Below are positions 20,231-30,544 of a stretch of 64,000 nt of DNA, piece after piece. Below the pieces are notes generated by a model. The model searched no databases. It saw only the letters and a program-made list of their open reading frames with translations, and was not told where the DNA came from. Each line of letters starts with the position of its first letter. The stretch's first letter is position 1. Position numbers and translations under genes: made by a program. This stretch comes from Apoderus coryli (Eukaryota > Arthropoda > Insecta > Coleoptera > Attelabidae), in the NCBI GenBank assembly GCA_911728435.2, contig OU452198.1, positions 6,482,001 to 6,546,000 on the forward strand. The letters run 5' to 3'.

Positions 20231-21183
20231 AATGTGTCCACGGAGTTTGGAAGACGAAAAACTTTTTTATTTGTCGATTTAGAAGAAAAAGTAATTCTTT
20301 ATAAAACGTCTGCTTGTGTCGAAACTACAATTTCAAATGCCAAATTTACGATTACTATACAGGGTATATCAAAAATAAAATTTTTAATGATTTTTTTGTT
20401 TTTTTTTTTTTTTAATTTTATGAAAATATTTTCAAACCCGTGATTTATTACGCCAATTGTGCAAAAAACACTAATAAACTTTTTTCTCAAAGTGGTTAAT
20501 TTCATAGCTACTATTAAAATAATAAAATTAAAACAACAAGAAAATCAAAATCATTAAAAATATTATTTTTGATATACCCTGTATAGTAATCGTAAATTTG
20601 GTAGTTGAATGTGTAGTTTTGACACAAGCAGACGTTTTTATAAAGAATGACTTTTTCCTCTAAATCTACAAATAAAAAAGTTTTTCTTCTTCCAAACTCT
20701 ATCCAATGTGCCCACGGATAGAGTTTGGAAGAGCAAAAACTTTTTTATTTGTCGATTTAGAAGAAAAAGTCATTCTTTATAAAAACGTCTGCTTGTGTCG
20801 AAACTACAATTTCAAATGCCAAATTTACTATTACTGTACAGGGTATATCACATTTTTAATGATTTTGATTTCTTTGTTTTTTTTTTTTTTAATTTTATTA
20901 TTTTAATAGTAGCTATGAAATTTACCACTTTGAGAAAAAAGTGTATTAGTGTTTTTTGCACAATTGGCGTAATAAATCACGGTTTTGAAAATATTTTCAT
21001 AAAATTAAAAAAAAAAACAAAAAAATCATTAAAAATGTTATTTTTGATATACCCTGTATAGTAATCGTAAATTTGGCATTTGAAATTGTAGTTTCGACAC
21101 AAGCAGACGTTTTTATAAAGAATGACTTTTTCTCCTAAATCGACAAATAAAAAAAGTTTTTCTTCTTCCAAACTCTATCCATT
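20231..21183. repeat. ~950-bp palindrome made of two hairpins
   Basis: Four copies of a ~150-190-bp arm (start word GAGTTTGGAAGA, then TTTGTCGATTTAGAAGAAAA and ACAGGGTATATCA) alternate in orientation at about 20243, 20540 (inverse), 20717 and 21020 (inverse). The spacer of the first hairpin (GTGATTTATTACGCCAATTG...) is the reverse complement of the second spacer. The whole stretch is therefore one large palindrome centred near 20710 (CTATCC...GGATAG), and each half also folds on itself. Several short open frames on both strands are by-products. It ends a few bases before the mariner at 21187. Confidence 0.85.
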
Positions 21184-21186
21184 GTA

Positions 21187-22467
21187 CAGGGTGTCCGCCG
21201 GGAAGGTTTGTTTGTTTATAATTTTTGATTAAATGAAAGAGAATGGATCTTATATTGATAAATGTTTTATTTAATGTCGGCAATTATGTATGGAATACAA
21301 TATCAGATAAATGTCCACCTCTGTTTGCCTCACAAATGCGAGCCCTTTTGAGCACATTTTTCATTACATTCTCAAACATTTCACGCGGTATTTCATTAAT
21401 TTCATCACGAATATTTTGTTTGAGGTGCTCAAGCGTTTCTGGTTTGTTTGCATAAACCTTGCCCTTTACATATCCTCACAAAAAGAAGTCCGGAGCAGTC
21501 AAATCAGGCGACCGTGGAGGCCAATCAACATCTCCATTTCTTGAAATAACTTGTTGTGGAAAGAGGTCTCGCAGTAATTCCATTGTAATCCTGGCTGTAT
21601 GCGATGTGGCACCGTCTTGTTGATACCACATGTTAATCAAGCCCAAAGCATGCAGTTGTGGCGTTAAAAAGTTTTCAATCATATCACGATATCACTCCCC
21701 ATTCACAGTTCCCGTTACGCCGTTTTCATTTTCAAAGAAGTAAGGTCCAATGATTCCTCCTGACCAAATTGCACACCAGACTGTCACTTTTAATGGATGC
21801 AAGGCTGACTGATGGATAATTTGAGGGTTTTCCATTGCCCAGAACCGACTATTCTGTTTATTCACATATCCATTCAAATGAAAATGTGCCTCGTCACTCA
21901 TTATGATTTTTTCATGAAAATCGGGATTGACATGGGCGAGCTGTAACATCCTATTGGCATATGTACGGCGGCATAATTGGTCTTGTGGAAGAAGCTCTTG
22001 TGTCAACTGAATCTTATACGGAAAGAAATGCAAATCCTTGTGCAAAATTGTGGCCAAAGTTGTTCTTTGAAGACCAAGCTCCTGAGCACGGTGTCGAATT
22101 GAGATTAATGGATTGTTTCTTCAGCTGCAGTACTGTTTTCAGCTGATCTTGCAGTACGTTGTGGTCCATGCTTGGGCATATCACCTACAGACCCTCTTTC
22201 TTCGAAATCATTCACTAGACGATAAATAGTGCGTTTTGTTGGCACGTTGTTTCTCCCAGAAATTTCACGTAACTTTTTCATCGTCACAGTAATCGATGAT
22301 TGATTGTGATAAAATGTTTCAACGATTAAAACCCGTTGGTTTATCGAATATTTTTCCATAATAAATTTGCCACGTGTTTACTTCACGACTGCCAAATATG
22401 AACTGTCCAGACTAATGTTTACCAAAATGGCGGCAAAACAAAGTATACCTTCCCGGCAGACAACTTG
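21187..22467 (-). mobile_element. Mariner-like element, dead, TIRs recognisable
   Basis: The element is flanked by TA (21185-21186 and 22468-22469). The ends match: CAGGGTGTCCGCCGGGAAGG on the left and, inverted, CAAGTTGTCTGCCGGGAAGG on the right. The length of 1281 bp is normal for a mariner. It contains one minus-strand transposase gene. Confidence 0.85.
21311..22359 (-). pseudogene. Mariner-like transposase, two stops and one frameshift
   Basis: Starts MEKYSINQRVLIVETFYHNQ (helix-turn-helix) at 22359. A frameshift near 22105 follows ENSTAAEETI. The catalytic core carries MSDEAHFHLNG (first aspartate), WYQQDGATSHTAR (second) and WPPRSPDLTAPDFFL (third), with 36 residues between the second and third by my count. 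One stop sits just before YRDMIENF, where an arginine codon CGA became TGA. The other replaces the tryptophan after DFFL (TGG to TGA), ahead of GYVKGKVYANKPE. The C-terminus runs to about 21311. All three catalytic positions survive, so inactivation is by few and simple changes. Confidence 0.85.
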
Positions 22468-22479
22468 TATAATATAAAG

Positions 22480-22625
22480 GCTATTAGTTTCATGAAAATA
22501 ATGTTTTTTAATTTCAACCTAAATACCTACGTGTTTTCGGTAATTTTATAGTACCAAATTTGGTACAAAAATACTACACGATATGTGAAGGTGCTGATTA
22601 ACTTTTCAGAAACATTGAGCGTAGC
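22480..22625 (-). repeat. Inverse end module of the A-B-C-D element
   Basis: Reads CTATTAGTTTCATGAAA, then ACCAAATTTGGTACAAAAAT and AACATTGAGCGTAG, the reverse complement of the end module at 11160-11400. Confidence 0.65.
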
Positions 22626-22693
22626 AGTGGCGTAGCTAGCCCCAAGTGGGCCCCGTATCAAGAAGCTAGGAAGGCCCCCCATTACACGCCTAC

Positions 22694-22855
22694 GCCCTAT
22701 GAGTCTTTACATTATAAAAGGGAATCGAATGCAGCGTTTTTTTGATACATTTTTCCCTCGTATATAAGACGTATAATTGATCATGCCTGCCAAAGGATAC
22801 CGACAGTAATAAAAAGAACTACAGTGACTGGAAAAGTATTGGGTTAATGATTAAT
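22694..22855 (+). repeat. ~160-bp dispersed repeat, inverse partner at 55338-55500
   Basis: Shares GAATGCAGCGTTTTTTTGAT, CCCTCGTATATAAGAC, ATCATGCCTGCCAA, GATACCGACAGTAATAAAAA and CTACAGTGACTGGAAAA with the reverse complement of 55338-55500. The two copies look close to 90% identical by eye. No open frame or TIR was recognised. Confidence 0.75.
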
Positions 22856-24688
22856 CGAAAAAAAAAGGATTAGAGAGATAACTCAATTATAAAACCTATC
22901 TGAATTGTTGTGAAGCCGACTCTGACAGATATTCCCACTACGAGAAACGTAATTTGCGAAAACAGACGCTGTTGCGGAATCTCCTAAATTTAATAAGATT
23001 TGGAAAAGAATGTTTCGTTCATATTGCTGAAAACTAAACAGTATGCAATTTTACCGATAACATTTAATTATTTGATTTTGTCAAGCAGTTTCGTATGACG
23101 CAACATATGGATTTATTTATAAAACAGATATGTCGCATAAATTCTGTAAGGCGTACGACAAAATAGTTTTAAATATGGCAGCTCTGTACTCAAAATAAGA
23201 TACTGACGAGCATGCGTAGATCGTGAAAACTCTGCATACGCGTTACACTTTTTGGTATTCGGCTGGATTTAATTAGCATTCTAGAGTACATATATAATAT
23301 AAGATTTCTATGGGTTGGAACGGCCCTGCTGAATGATGATAACGACTCTAAAATAACCAGACGCGAATCCCTCACTGCTTTATTAGTCAACTTTTAATGA
23401 ACCACCCTGTATCGAATAAAAAAACATATGATCAACGTCATCATTATCCCATCCTCAGACACAAAGAGCCTTAATTATTATTAAGGCTCTACATCAGACA
23501 TTGAGTGCTAAACAAATATTATTTCATTTCAAAAGGCAAGTCGACTATATTATTCAGTGTAGAAGTGAAGAAAAACTGCAGTTTAAAGCAAATGAAAATA
23601 ATATTCGTTCTCACTTCTGTAAATAAATTATTTTGGTTGTGAAATGGAAGGCAGAAATAAAGTTACATAGTCACGAGTCATGTACCTATATGTGGGAAGA
23701 ATCGTTGAGGTAGTTTTATAGATACTCAGACAGTTTGATGAGTGAATGCTCTCAGTACCACAATAATTGTTATTAATGAAATAGAATTATTTGAGATCAA
23801 GGTTTGTGGTGACCCATATTGTTTTTATCTCAGATAAATAAACAAACATAGAAATGTCATCTAATTGCCAAGTATGTCTTAATAACATAAAGGTCAATAT
23901 TTACCTTTTTAATGACAGAACCAGTGCTGTAAACCAAAGTCAGTGGCGTAGTATAATAATTCTTGTAATCGTGGTTGCAGTTTCCAAGAAGCCTGAGAAA
24001 TCCAATCTGCTTCTACTACTAGGTTTATACAAGATAAAAATTTCTATGAAACCAACAAAAAAAAACTATTTTGACGGTTTTTCAATTATTAGATAGATAT
24101 AGGTATTCTTTTTGACTATGTATTGAACAAAATACAATTGTAGTACGTCAATTATTATAAAACAAAACAATACAAATCTACAATATAACATAATAATACA
24201 AACAGCCACGTAAAATCATGACGGTATTTTCTAAATTACAGTAACAGTTCTTTTGGCAGAAGTGCAGCATTTATGTATATTTTTTTCTATCTAAACAGAA
24301 TCTAAAAAATCGTTCAAATAACTTACGTACGCTAGTTGAAATGTAGGCTAAATATTGAAGGTAAACGAGAATAAATTCGAAACGGTGCATATAAACTTCA
24401 TACTATGATATATCGTTGACTTTGCCTTTTAGGGCTGTATCTAAATATGAGTCAATATATAGAGTGTGCTATTTAAAATAAGAAAGTTGAATGCCGTCAC
24501 TGCAATATGAGCCACCTATATATATAAAAATTAAATAAATAAAAATTTCTTGTTAACCCAACAAAAGTTTTTATTTAACTTTTTGTTGTACCGTTTATAC
24601 TTTCTCAGATAAGGTAGCGGTGTCTCTTAAACGAACCACCCGGTACATACTGAAAACAGGGTTTTAATTACCATACTATCCAAATTCT
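22856..24688. other. No recognised gene
   Basis: Holds one short hairpin (AGAGCCTTAA/TTAAGGCTCT around TTATTA at about 23466-23491) and an element end, ACCACCCTGTA, near 23402. Short frames at 23190-23390 and 23854-24096 have no family signal. Confidence 0.4.
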
Positions 24689-25605
24689 TGCAGGCCGATG
24701 GATTGTGGAGTTCCACAGGGTTCGGTGTTGGGTTCTATTTTGTTTTTGCTATTTATAAACGACATTACGTGCCTAGACATCAGCGGTAAAGTATGTCTCT
24801 TTGCTGATGATACTAGTTTCACTTGGTGCGGCCCGGATAGTTTGGCTCTTCATAGTACCATATCCAAAGACTTAATCACCATCAAATCATGGTGTGCCTC
24901 TAACCCGTTGTGCTTGAACACTGCGAAAACAAAATCTGTGTCATACAACGGTGCGCTGCAGTCTTTTGAACTTAATAATTCCACTATTGGCGTCGTTTCT
25001 TCTGTAAAGTTTCTGGGCCTTGTTATTGACAGCTCCCTGAAGTGAAAGTTGCACATTGATGCGTTATCAAAAAAATTAAGCTCTGCCTATTTTTCGAATC
25101 CCATCTTCGATACGCCCTCCCATTCTGGGGTACATGCTGTGCAACGCAATTTGGGCGTATTTTTAGATTACAAAAAAGAACTATTCGATACTCTCTGAGA
25201 TTGCACTATAAAGCCCATTGCCAGGACTTCTTCAGAAAATTTAACATACTAACACTACCTTCCTTATTCATATTGGAATCGGTCTGCTTAATCCGCAAAC
25301 ACCTGCCAGATGTCTATGAAAGACCATTCCATAACTATCTGCTTAGAAACGCCGAACATGATCTTTATCTGCCAGCCCCATCCTCCGAATTAATCAAAAG
25401 CTCGATCCTATACAATGTAAAAAAAATGCACAACCATCTGCCAATGGAAATCAAATTGCTATCATCCCTTCCTCGATTCCGTAAAGCTCTAAAAACGTAT
25501 TTGTTAGAAAAAGCTTCTTATACAGTAGGTGACTTTTTTAATGTGCATTAATATTTGAGCGATTCACACACTGGATAGTAGTTTGTATTGTGTGTTTTGT
25601 ATATA

Positions 25606-25945
25606 CAGGGTGGTCCAACGAAAAGTTTGCACCTAGCTTTTCTCTTTTTTTTGTAGTCGAATGCGAAAATGCTCGGACACGTCGATTTTGCTTTTGAGGG
25701 GGACACATTTTAAACATATTTTTCGATCTGCGCCTTTAACCCCCTAGCGGGGGTGAGTAACAACCCTAAAATTTTAAATGGAAAGAGGGGTCTAATGACA
25801 TATCATTTGAAAGGACACAAAATTGTCTTTCTAATGATACCCTATTTGTCGAATTTTACTAAAACAGTTAATACGAAAACGACTTTAAAGACATTAAGCC
25901 GATAATTTTGGTATTAATGAGAAATACAAATAAGTTTTAATTATT
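25606..25945 (+). repeat. Left long TIR of the mariner-like element
   Basis: Exact inverse partner of 27353-27692 as far as can be read. Contains CCCCCTAGCGGGGG, a small internal palindrome. Confidence 0.9.
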
Positions 25946-26049
25946 GCGAGTGAAAACACCTGCAATCGTTAGTACATTCCAATGTTTGTTAGTTTTAACA
26001 TTGCTTTGTAAAAAAAGTAAACAAGCTGTTAAATTGATTTATTAAAACG

Positions 26050-27123
26050 TTACATTAACAAATGTTGAAAATGAGACCCATTTGATTCCATACAATAATA
26101 CAGATTTTGTTCAAATCTATTTCTAACATTTTGTAGCATATCAGGTGTTATGTTTCTGCACTCTTCTGTAATGCGTTGGCGAAGATCTTCTATGGACTCG
26201 GGCTTCGTGGCAAAACATTTATTTTTTAAGTGCCCCCAAAGAAAAAAGTCTAAAGGCGATAAATCCGGTGACCTGGCAGGCCATTCAATTGGGCCCCTCC
26301 TTCCAATCCACCGTCCAGGGAACCGGTCATCTAAGAACTGTCTTACAGGAGCCACATAGTGCGGAGGTGCTCCATCTTGCTGGAAATAAAGCCGATCAGC
26401 AGTATGATTTTGGTCATCTTCTATTATTTGTGTTATTAAAGGATCAATTGTGTCTTCAAGCATGTTTAGGTACACTTCACCAGTTAAATTTCCAGGAATA
26501 AAAAGTGGTCCTATAATATGATTTCCTAATATGCCACACCAGACGTTTATTTTTTGAGGATACTGGGTATGAACCTCACGGAATAAATGTGGGTTACTGT
26601 CATCCCAGTAACGGCAATTGTGCCTATTTACAGCTCCATTCAAATAAAATGTGCATTCGTCGGAAAAACAAATGTTAAATAATAATTGCGGATCTTCAAT
26701 TAAACGCTGGCTCATTGCTTCACAAAATTGCAGCCTTCTATCAGGATCATCCTCATTTAGTTCCTGTACTAATTTGATTTTGTACGGATGAAATTTGTAC
26801 GCTTTTAAAATTCGTATTATGGACGAACGGGAGACACCTGAGGCTTCAGCTAGTTGACGGGTACTTTGACTATGATCCATTTCAACATGCCCTAAAACAG
26901 CGACTTCCACAGCTTCATTTCTGATCGGTTTCTGCGGCTGGTGTTTTACATTACAGACAGATCCGGTATCTACAAACTTTTTAACTAACTTGCCAACGTA
27001 CACATCATTCACATTTTTATCGGGATGTCTCTCATTAAATAAGCGAGCCGTAAGTCTAGCACTACTATTATTTTGAAAATAAAGTTTAACAATTTCAACT
27101 CGTTCTAGAATGGAATAAATCAT
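26050..27123 (-). CDS. Intact mariner-like transposase (DDxD)
   Basis: Predicted to bind the TIRs and cut and paste the element in the nucleus. The frame is open for 370 codons. I prefer the second methionine (27123, MIYSILERVEIVKLYFQNN) because helix-turn-helix domains of this family start this way; that gives 357 residues, near the family's usual 340-360. In the 370-residue numbering, two helix-turn-helix domains cover about 15-125 (second: QLAEASGVSRSSIIRIL). The catalytic aspartates are D168 (CFSDECTFYLNG), D263 (YFQQDGAPPHYV) and D300 (WPARSPDLSPLDFFLWG), with 36 residues between the last two, which is more than the 34 of classical mariners. The C-terminus ends GSHFQHLLM. No stop or frameshift was seen, so activity is possible but unproved. 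Confidence 0.9.
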   Translation of the reverse strand: MIYSILERVEIVKLYFQNNSSARLTARLFNERHPDKNVNDVYVGKLVKKFVDTGSVCNVKHQPQKPIRNEAVEVAVLGHVEMDHSQSTRQLAEASGVSRSSIIRILKAYKFHPYKIKLVQELNEDDPDRRLQFCEAMSQRLIEDPQLLFNICFSDECTFYLNGAVNRHNCRYWDDSNPHLFREVHTQYPQKINVWCGILGNHIIGPLFIPGNLTGEVYLNMLEDTIDPLITQIIEDDQNHTADRLYFQQDGAPPHYVAPVRQFLDDRFPGRWIGRRGPIEWPARSPDLSPLDFFLWGHLKNKCFATKPESIEDLRQRITEECRNITPDMLQNVRNRFEQNLYYCMESNGSHFQHLLM

Positions 27124-27352
27124 TTTGTACGGTAAAAGTAAAATAACTTGAGAAGCAACCAAACTGAATCAATGAAAAGACTAAAATAAACGGTGTAAAT
27201 TCTTTTCCTACACGTATCTGCAGTTTTTATTTCAACAAAAAACGCAAACGATTAGTGAGGAATTTAGTTCTGATAAATAAGATAGTGTTTTTGAAATCCC
27301 GTTTTTCTTCAAAGTAAATAATTTAGAAATGATTGTAGTTGTTTTCAGTCGT

Positions 27353-27692
27353 AATAATTAAAACTTATTTGTATTTCTCATTAATACCAAAATTATCGGC
27401 TTAATGTCTTTAAAGTCGTTTTCGTATTAACTGTTTTAGTAAAATTCGACAAATAGGGTATCATTAGAAAGACAATTTTGTGTCCTTTCAAATGATATGT
27501 CATTAGACCCCTCTTTCCATTTAAAATTTTAGGGTTGTTACTCACCCCCGCTAGGGGGTTAAAGGCGCAGATCGAAAAATATGTTTAAAATGTGTCCCCC
27601 TCAAAAGCAAAATCGACGTGTCCGAGCATTTTCGCATTCGACTACAAAAAAAAGAGAAAAGCTAGGTGCAAACTTTTCGTTGGACCACCCTG
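27353..27692 (-). repeat. Right long TIR of the mariner-like element
   Basis: Inverse copy of 25606-25945. It ends ...GGACCACCCTG followed by the TA target site. Confidence 0.9.
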
Positions 27693-27890
27693 TATATTGA
27701 ACTGTAGAATATTTACTTAATTAATTTACTTTAAGTATCTTAATTGATTTATTTATTTATTTGACGATGTACCTGTATATATTAATTATTATTCTTATGT
27801 TTTATATGTTTTGTTTGTTGATGTATGTCTACAAATAATTTTTAATTTTTTAACAAATATGTATTTTATTTATTTATAATTAGCAAAGGA

Positions 27891-28640
27891 TAGTTTATGT
27901 GACTACGTACCTACATTGTTTGCAAAAACAAATACATAATTATAATAATCTTTAGCTTACAATTGATAAATGTCTTTAGTAAGATGAAGAGTAGGTATTA
28001 TGTCAAAAATGCATCTCCAGAAATGTGCCTTACTACTCGGTATCATTTTTACATAAATACCATTCTCCAAAATTATTCAACCCATATCAATGTGTCATGT
28101 ACCCCAAAACAAGCAAAACAAAAACACTTAGAAAAATGATATTACCATGTCAGATCCCGATTGACAATGCAAAACGCGCGCGGCATCCGAATCCAAGTCA
28201 AAAGCAGAAAGAAAATGAACAGATTAGACGTACAGAATAATAAACTGGTGCCCTTGAGGCACGAATAGCTCTCCATACTGAAATTTACTGTGTTAAATGT
28301 GCTGTATGTATAATATAAATTTAAAAATGAGTAAAAGTGTGTATAGAGCGCCGGTGAATTTTTTAAAGAACTCATTATAAGTGGCGCGAGGAGAAATTAG
28401 CGATCAAGGAAGCTACTGACTGAAAATATTTAGTTTTTGGACTTCCCTCGTGTCTTAATCATGATGGTACCTAACTGTCTAAATAAGAGTATAATTGCAT
28501 TCTTCTTAAGGTTGTTTCGTAGAATCCAGCGGCGTCGTGGCAATCTGTATTACTCTTTTCCAAATTATTAACTAAAATTCAATCATCATCTGATCATCGG
28601 TATCGCGTTATTGTGCAGGTCATTGAACTAACCTGGTTTT
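27891..28640. other. No recognised gene; one A-B-C-D-like end
   Basis: GCCCTTGAGGCACGAATAGC at about 28250, followed by TCTCCATAC, matches the left border context of the element at 9640-9660 (GCCCTCGAGGCACGACTAGC). This may be a solitary end or a related insertion site. Otherwise nothing is supported. Confidence 0.4.
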
Positions 28641-28960
28641 ATGTGTTTGTCGTCATGTGTCCTTTTTTTTAGTAGGTTTGTTGTGTTGGTTGTCACTGGT
28701 CCTTGTTCGTTCTCCCGAGTTTCCGGATTTCGGGCGGCAGGTGCTGTCGGGTCTTCAAGGAAATTGTCGGAGAGGAAATCGGGGGCAGTGTCGTTTGATC
28801 GGAACACCCGGTCCTGTTTTTGTTTTGGGACAATCGGCTTTAAAAGACTATGTTATTGGCTTGTATCCATCTTAAGTGGGACACCCTGTATGTACATATA
28901 TTTAGATTTTGGTTCCTTGTAGAAATCCAATTCGCACGCCCTGTATACATAAATTGTACA
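28641..28960 (+). other. GC-richer segment, origin unknown
   Basis: About 200 bp (28690-28870) is visibly richer in G and C than its surroundings, with CGGGCGGCAGGTGCTGTCGG. It is followed by element ends GGGACACCCTGTATG and CGCCCTGTATA. Two overlapping frames are open but neither has a motif I know. Possibly a fragment of a transposon interior. Confidence 0.3.
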
Positions 28961-29038
28961 TCACAGTCTTTGCTAGGCCAAAATCTATTGATAAAGAAAA
29001 TCACGTCATTTCTCCATTAGTTTAGTTTAGTAATCATG

Positions 29039-29225
29039 ATTTTTTTAAGTTTTGACCCTTTTTTATACCCCTTAACTACGGCCTATGACTGCCAAAATCT
29101 AATCAGTTCCTCGCCATATCCGATAGTATTTGTGTACCAAATTTGGTTAAATTTCGTTAAGTTCTTTTTAAGTTGTTATATAAACAAATCATTTGGTACA
29201 GTTAAATTTGCATTGATATTGTAGA
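29039..29225 (+). repeat. End module of the A-B-C-D element
   Basis: Reads 'ttttgacccttttttatacc', 'ccaaaatctaatcagttcct', 'ccgatagtatttgtgtacc' and 'aaatttggttaaatttcgtt', as at 11150-11260. The terminal part is lost. Confidence 0.65.
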
Positions 29226-29744
29226 CAAAAAGAAAAAATAATTTTTTCATTGTAAATAGATGTAATTGCATATTTGGACGTAGTTTTCAGGTCTGATCAA
29301 CTTTTTCTTATAACACCTTTGCATATTGTTAAATATACAGGGTGGTCCAACTTTTACCTGCATAAATTTCAGAATCGATAGATAATCAACAAATAATATG
29401 AGTTTGGTTAATAAACTATGTGCGAAAAATGCTTCATTACAAAGTTACAGGGTGTTGAAATTTAAGAAAAAAATTCGAATTTTATTAATATCTTTATAAC
29501 CAATTGAGATATTTCAATGAACTTTGGCACATATGGAGAGGTAATCTAGCCTCATTTTTGCATGTAATAATATACTTTTTATTTCCACCAGTGGCGTGCG
29601 TACGGCTACCGATTGCGACATTTTTAATGAAAAAACAGATACGCCACTGGTTTTTCTCAAAATAAAAATTATATCTGCAATTCCTGTTAATTTAAAAGAA
29701 AAAAGTACTCTTGGCTTTTTTTTGTATGACGCAACATTTTCTAG

Positions 29745-30541
29745 TAAATAAATTCTCAAGTCACTTCATAAAGATGGTAGAAAGGGCTTACCATTTTAGG
29801 GTTGTGCAAGATTTATTGCCTGAGGACTATGTTAAAAGGCATACCTCTTGCAAATGGCTATTGAATAAAGTTCAATTAGATAGAAATTTCCTGCATAAGG
29901 TTTGCTGGAGTGATGAAGTTTCATTTACAAGAACTGGTATAACGAATTACCACAACTTTCATATTTGGTCACAACACAATCCATACGAAGTGCGAGCGAG
30001 AAAGTTTCAAAAACAATTCACTGTGAACGTGTGACTAGGAGTAATATCCAATAATCTCCTCGGACCATTCTTTTGAATAGCTAGGCTCTCAGCACAATTA
30101 TTTTTAGACTTTTTACAGAATAATTTAAATGATTTAATGGATGACGTGCCACTTCATTTACGTGCGAATGGTTGATTTCAAATGTATGGAGCACCAACAC
30201 TATTCGGGCGGAATGTGAGAAACTAGATAATAGAGCATTACGGAAATCAATGAATTAGCCGTTTCCCTGGAGAAGTCGAAAATAATCATGAGGAACCTAT
30301 ATCTTGGCCCCCAAGGTCGCTTGACTTGACTCCACTTGACTTCTTTATTTGCGGCTACCTAAAAGAAAAAGTGTATACAGTGCCGGTAAGAAAACACGAA
30401 GAATTAGTCTTAAAAATTCAAGAAACTTGTGATGAGTTGCATCGTAACAATCACATTCTATCGGCAGCATTGAATAGCATGACCAGAAGATGCCAATTGT
30501 GTATTGACAATGACGATAGTCATTTTGAACAGTTTCTGTAA
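29745..30541 (+). pseudogene. Mariner-like transposase, several stops
   Basis: Begins in the linker (FRVVQDLLPEDYVKRHTSC) and keeps the first aspartate (KVCWSDEVSFTRTGI). Stops follow near 30034, 30076, 30174 and 30219. The second catalytic block is altered (FQMYGAP where QQDGAP is expected), so that aspartate is lost. The third block reads SWPPRSLDLTPLDFFICGYL, and the C-terminus runs to SHFEQFL at 30541. The N-terminal helix-turn-helix region is absent. The family pattern is clear but the copy is long dead. Confidence 0.8.
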
Positions 30542-30544
30542 AAA

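Larger units (their letters stand above)
25606..27692 (-). mobile_element. Young mariner-like element with 340-bp identical TIRs
   Basis: The 2087-bp element is flanked by TA (25604-25605 and 27693-27694). Its ends are CAGGGTGGTCCAACGAAAAG and its inverse. The first 340 bp (25606-25945) and the inverted last 340 bp (27353-27692) show no difference on reading, including an 8-T run, and weaker similarity continues for about 25 bp further. It carries one intact transposase gene on the minus strand. Typical mariners have TIRs of about 30 bp, so these are unusually long. It sits in the 3' UTR of a dead LINE. Confidence 0.92.
24690..27890 (+). pseudogene. Jockey-superfamily LINE, 5'-truncated, split by a mariner
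   Basis: The frame from 24698 carries CGVPQGSVLGSILFLLFIND and the catalytic FADD (CLFADDTSFTW), then VKFLGLVIDSSLK. A TGA at about 25042 replaces a probable tryptophan. A deletion and frameshift near 25095 follow KKLSSAYF, and the C-terminal domain continues with RYALPFWGT, RIFRLQKRTIRYS and FNILTLPSLFILES to the natural end at 25551. The 3' UTR is cut at 25605 by the mariner and resumes at 27693 (TTGAACTGTAG...), ending in AT-rich sequence by about 27890. Its C-terminus resembles that of the LINE at 62-64 kb (RIFRLQKRAVRI), so the two are of one clade. Confidence 0.8.

Noticed and set aside
20795..21171. Several frames of 64-88 codons within the palindrome
   Set aside because: They are the same arm read repeatedly because of the inverted structure, not genes.
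23464..23491. 10-bp-stem hairpin as a transcription terminator
   Set aside because: Eukaryotic context and no gene upstream; a short chance or element-derived hairpin.
28641..28922. GC-richer open frame as a host gene exon
   Set aside because: Two frames are open at once, no splice context is convincing, and element ends follow directly.
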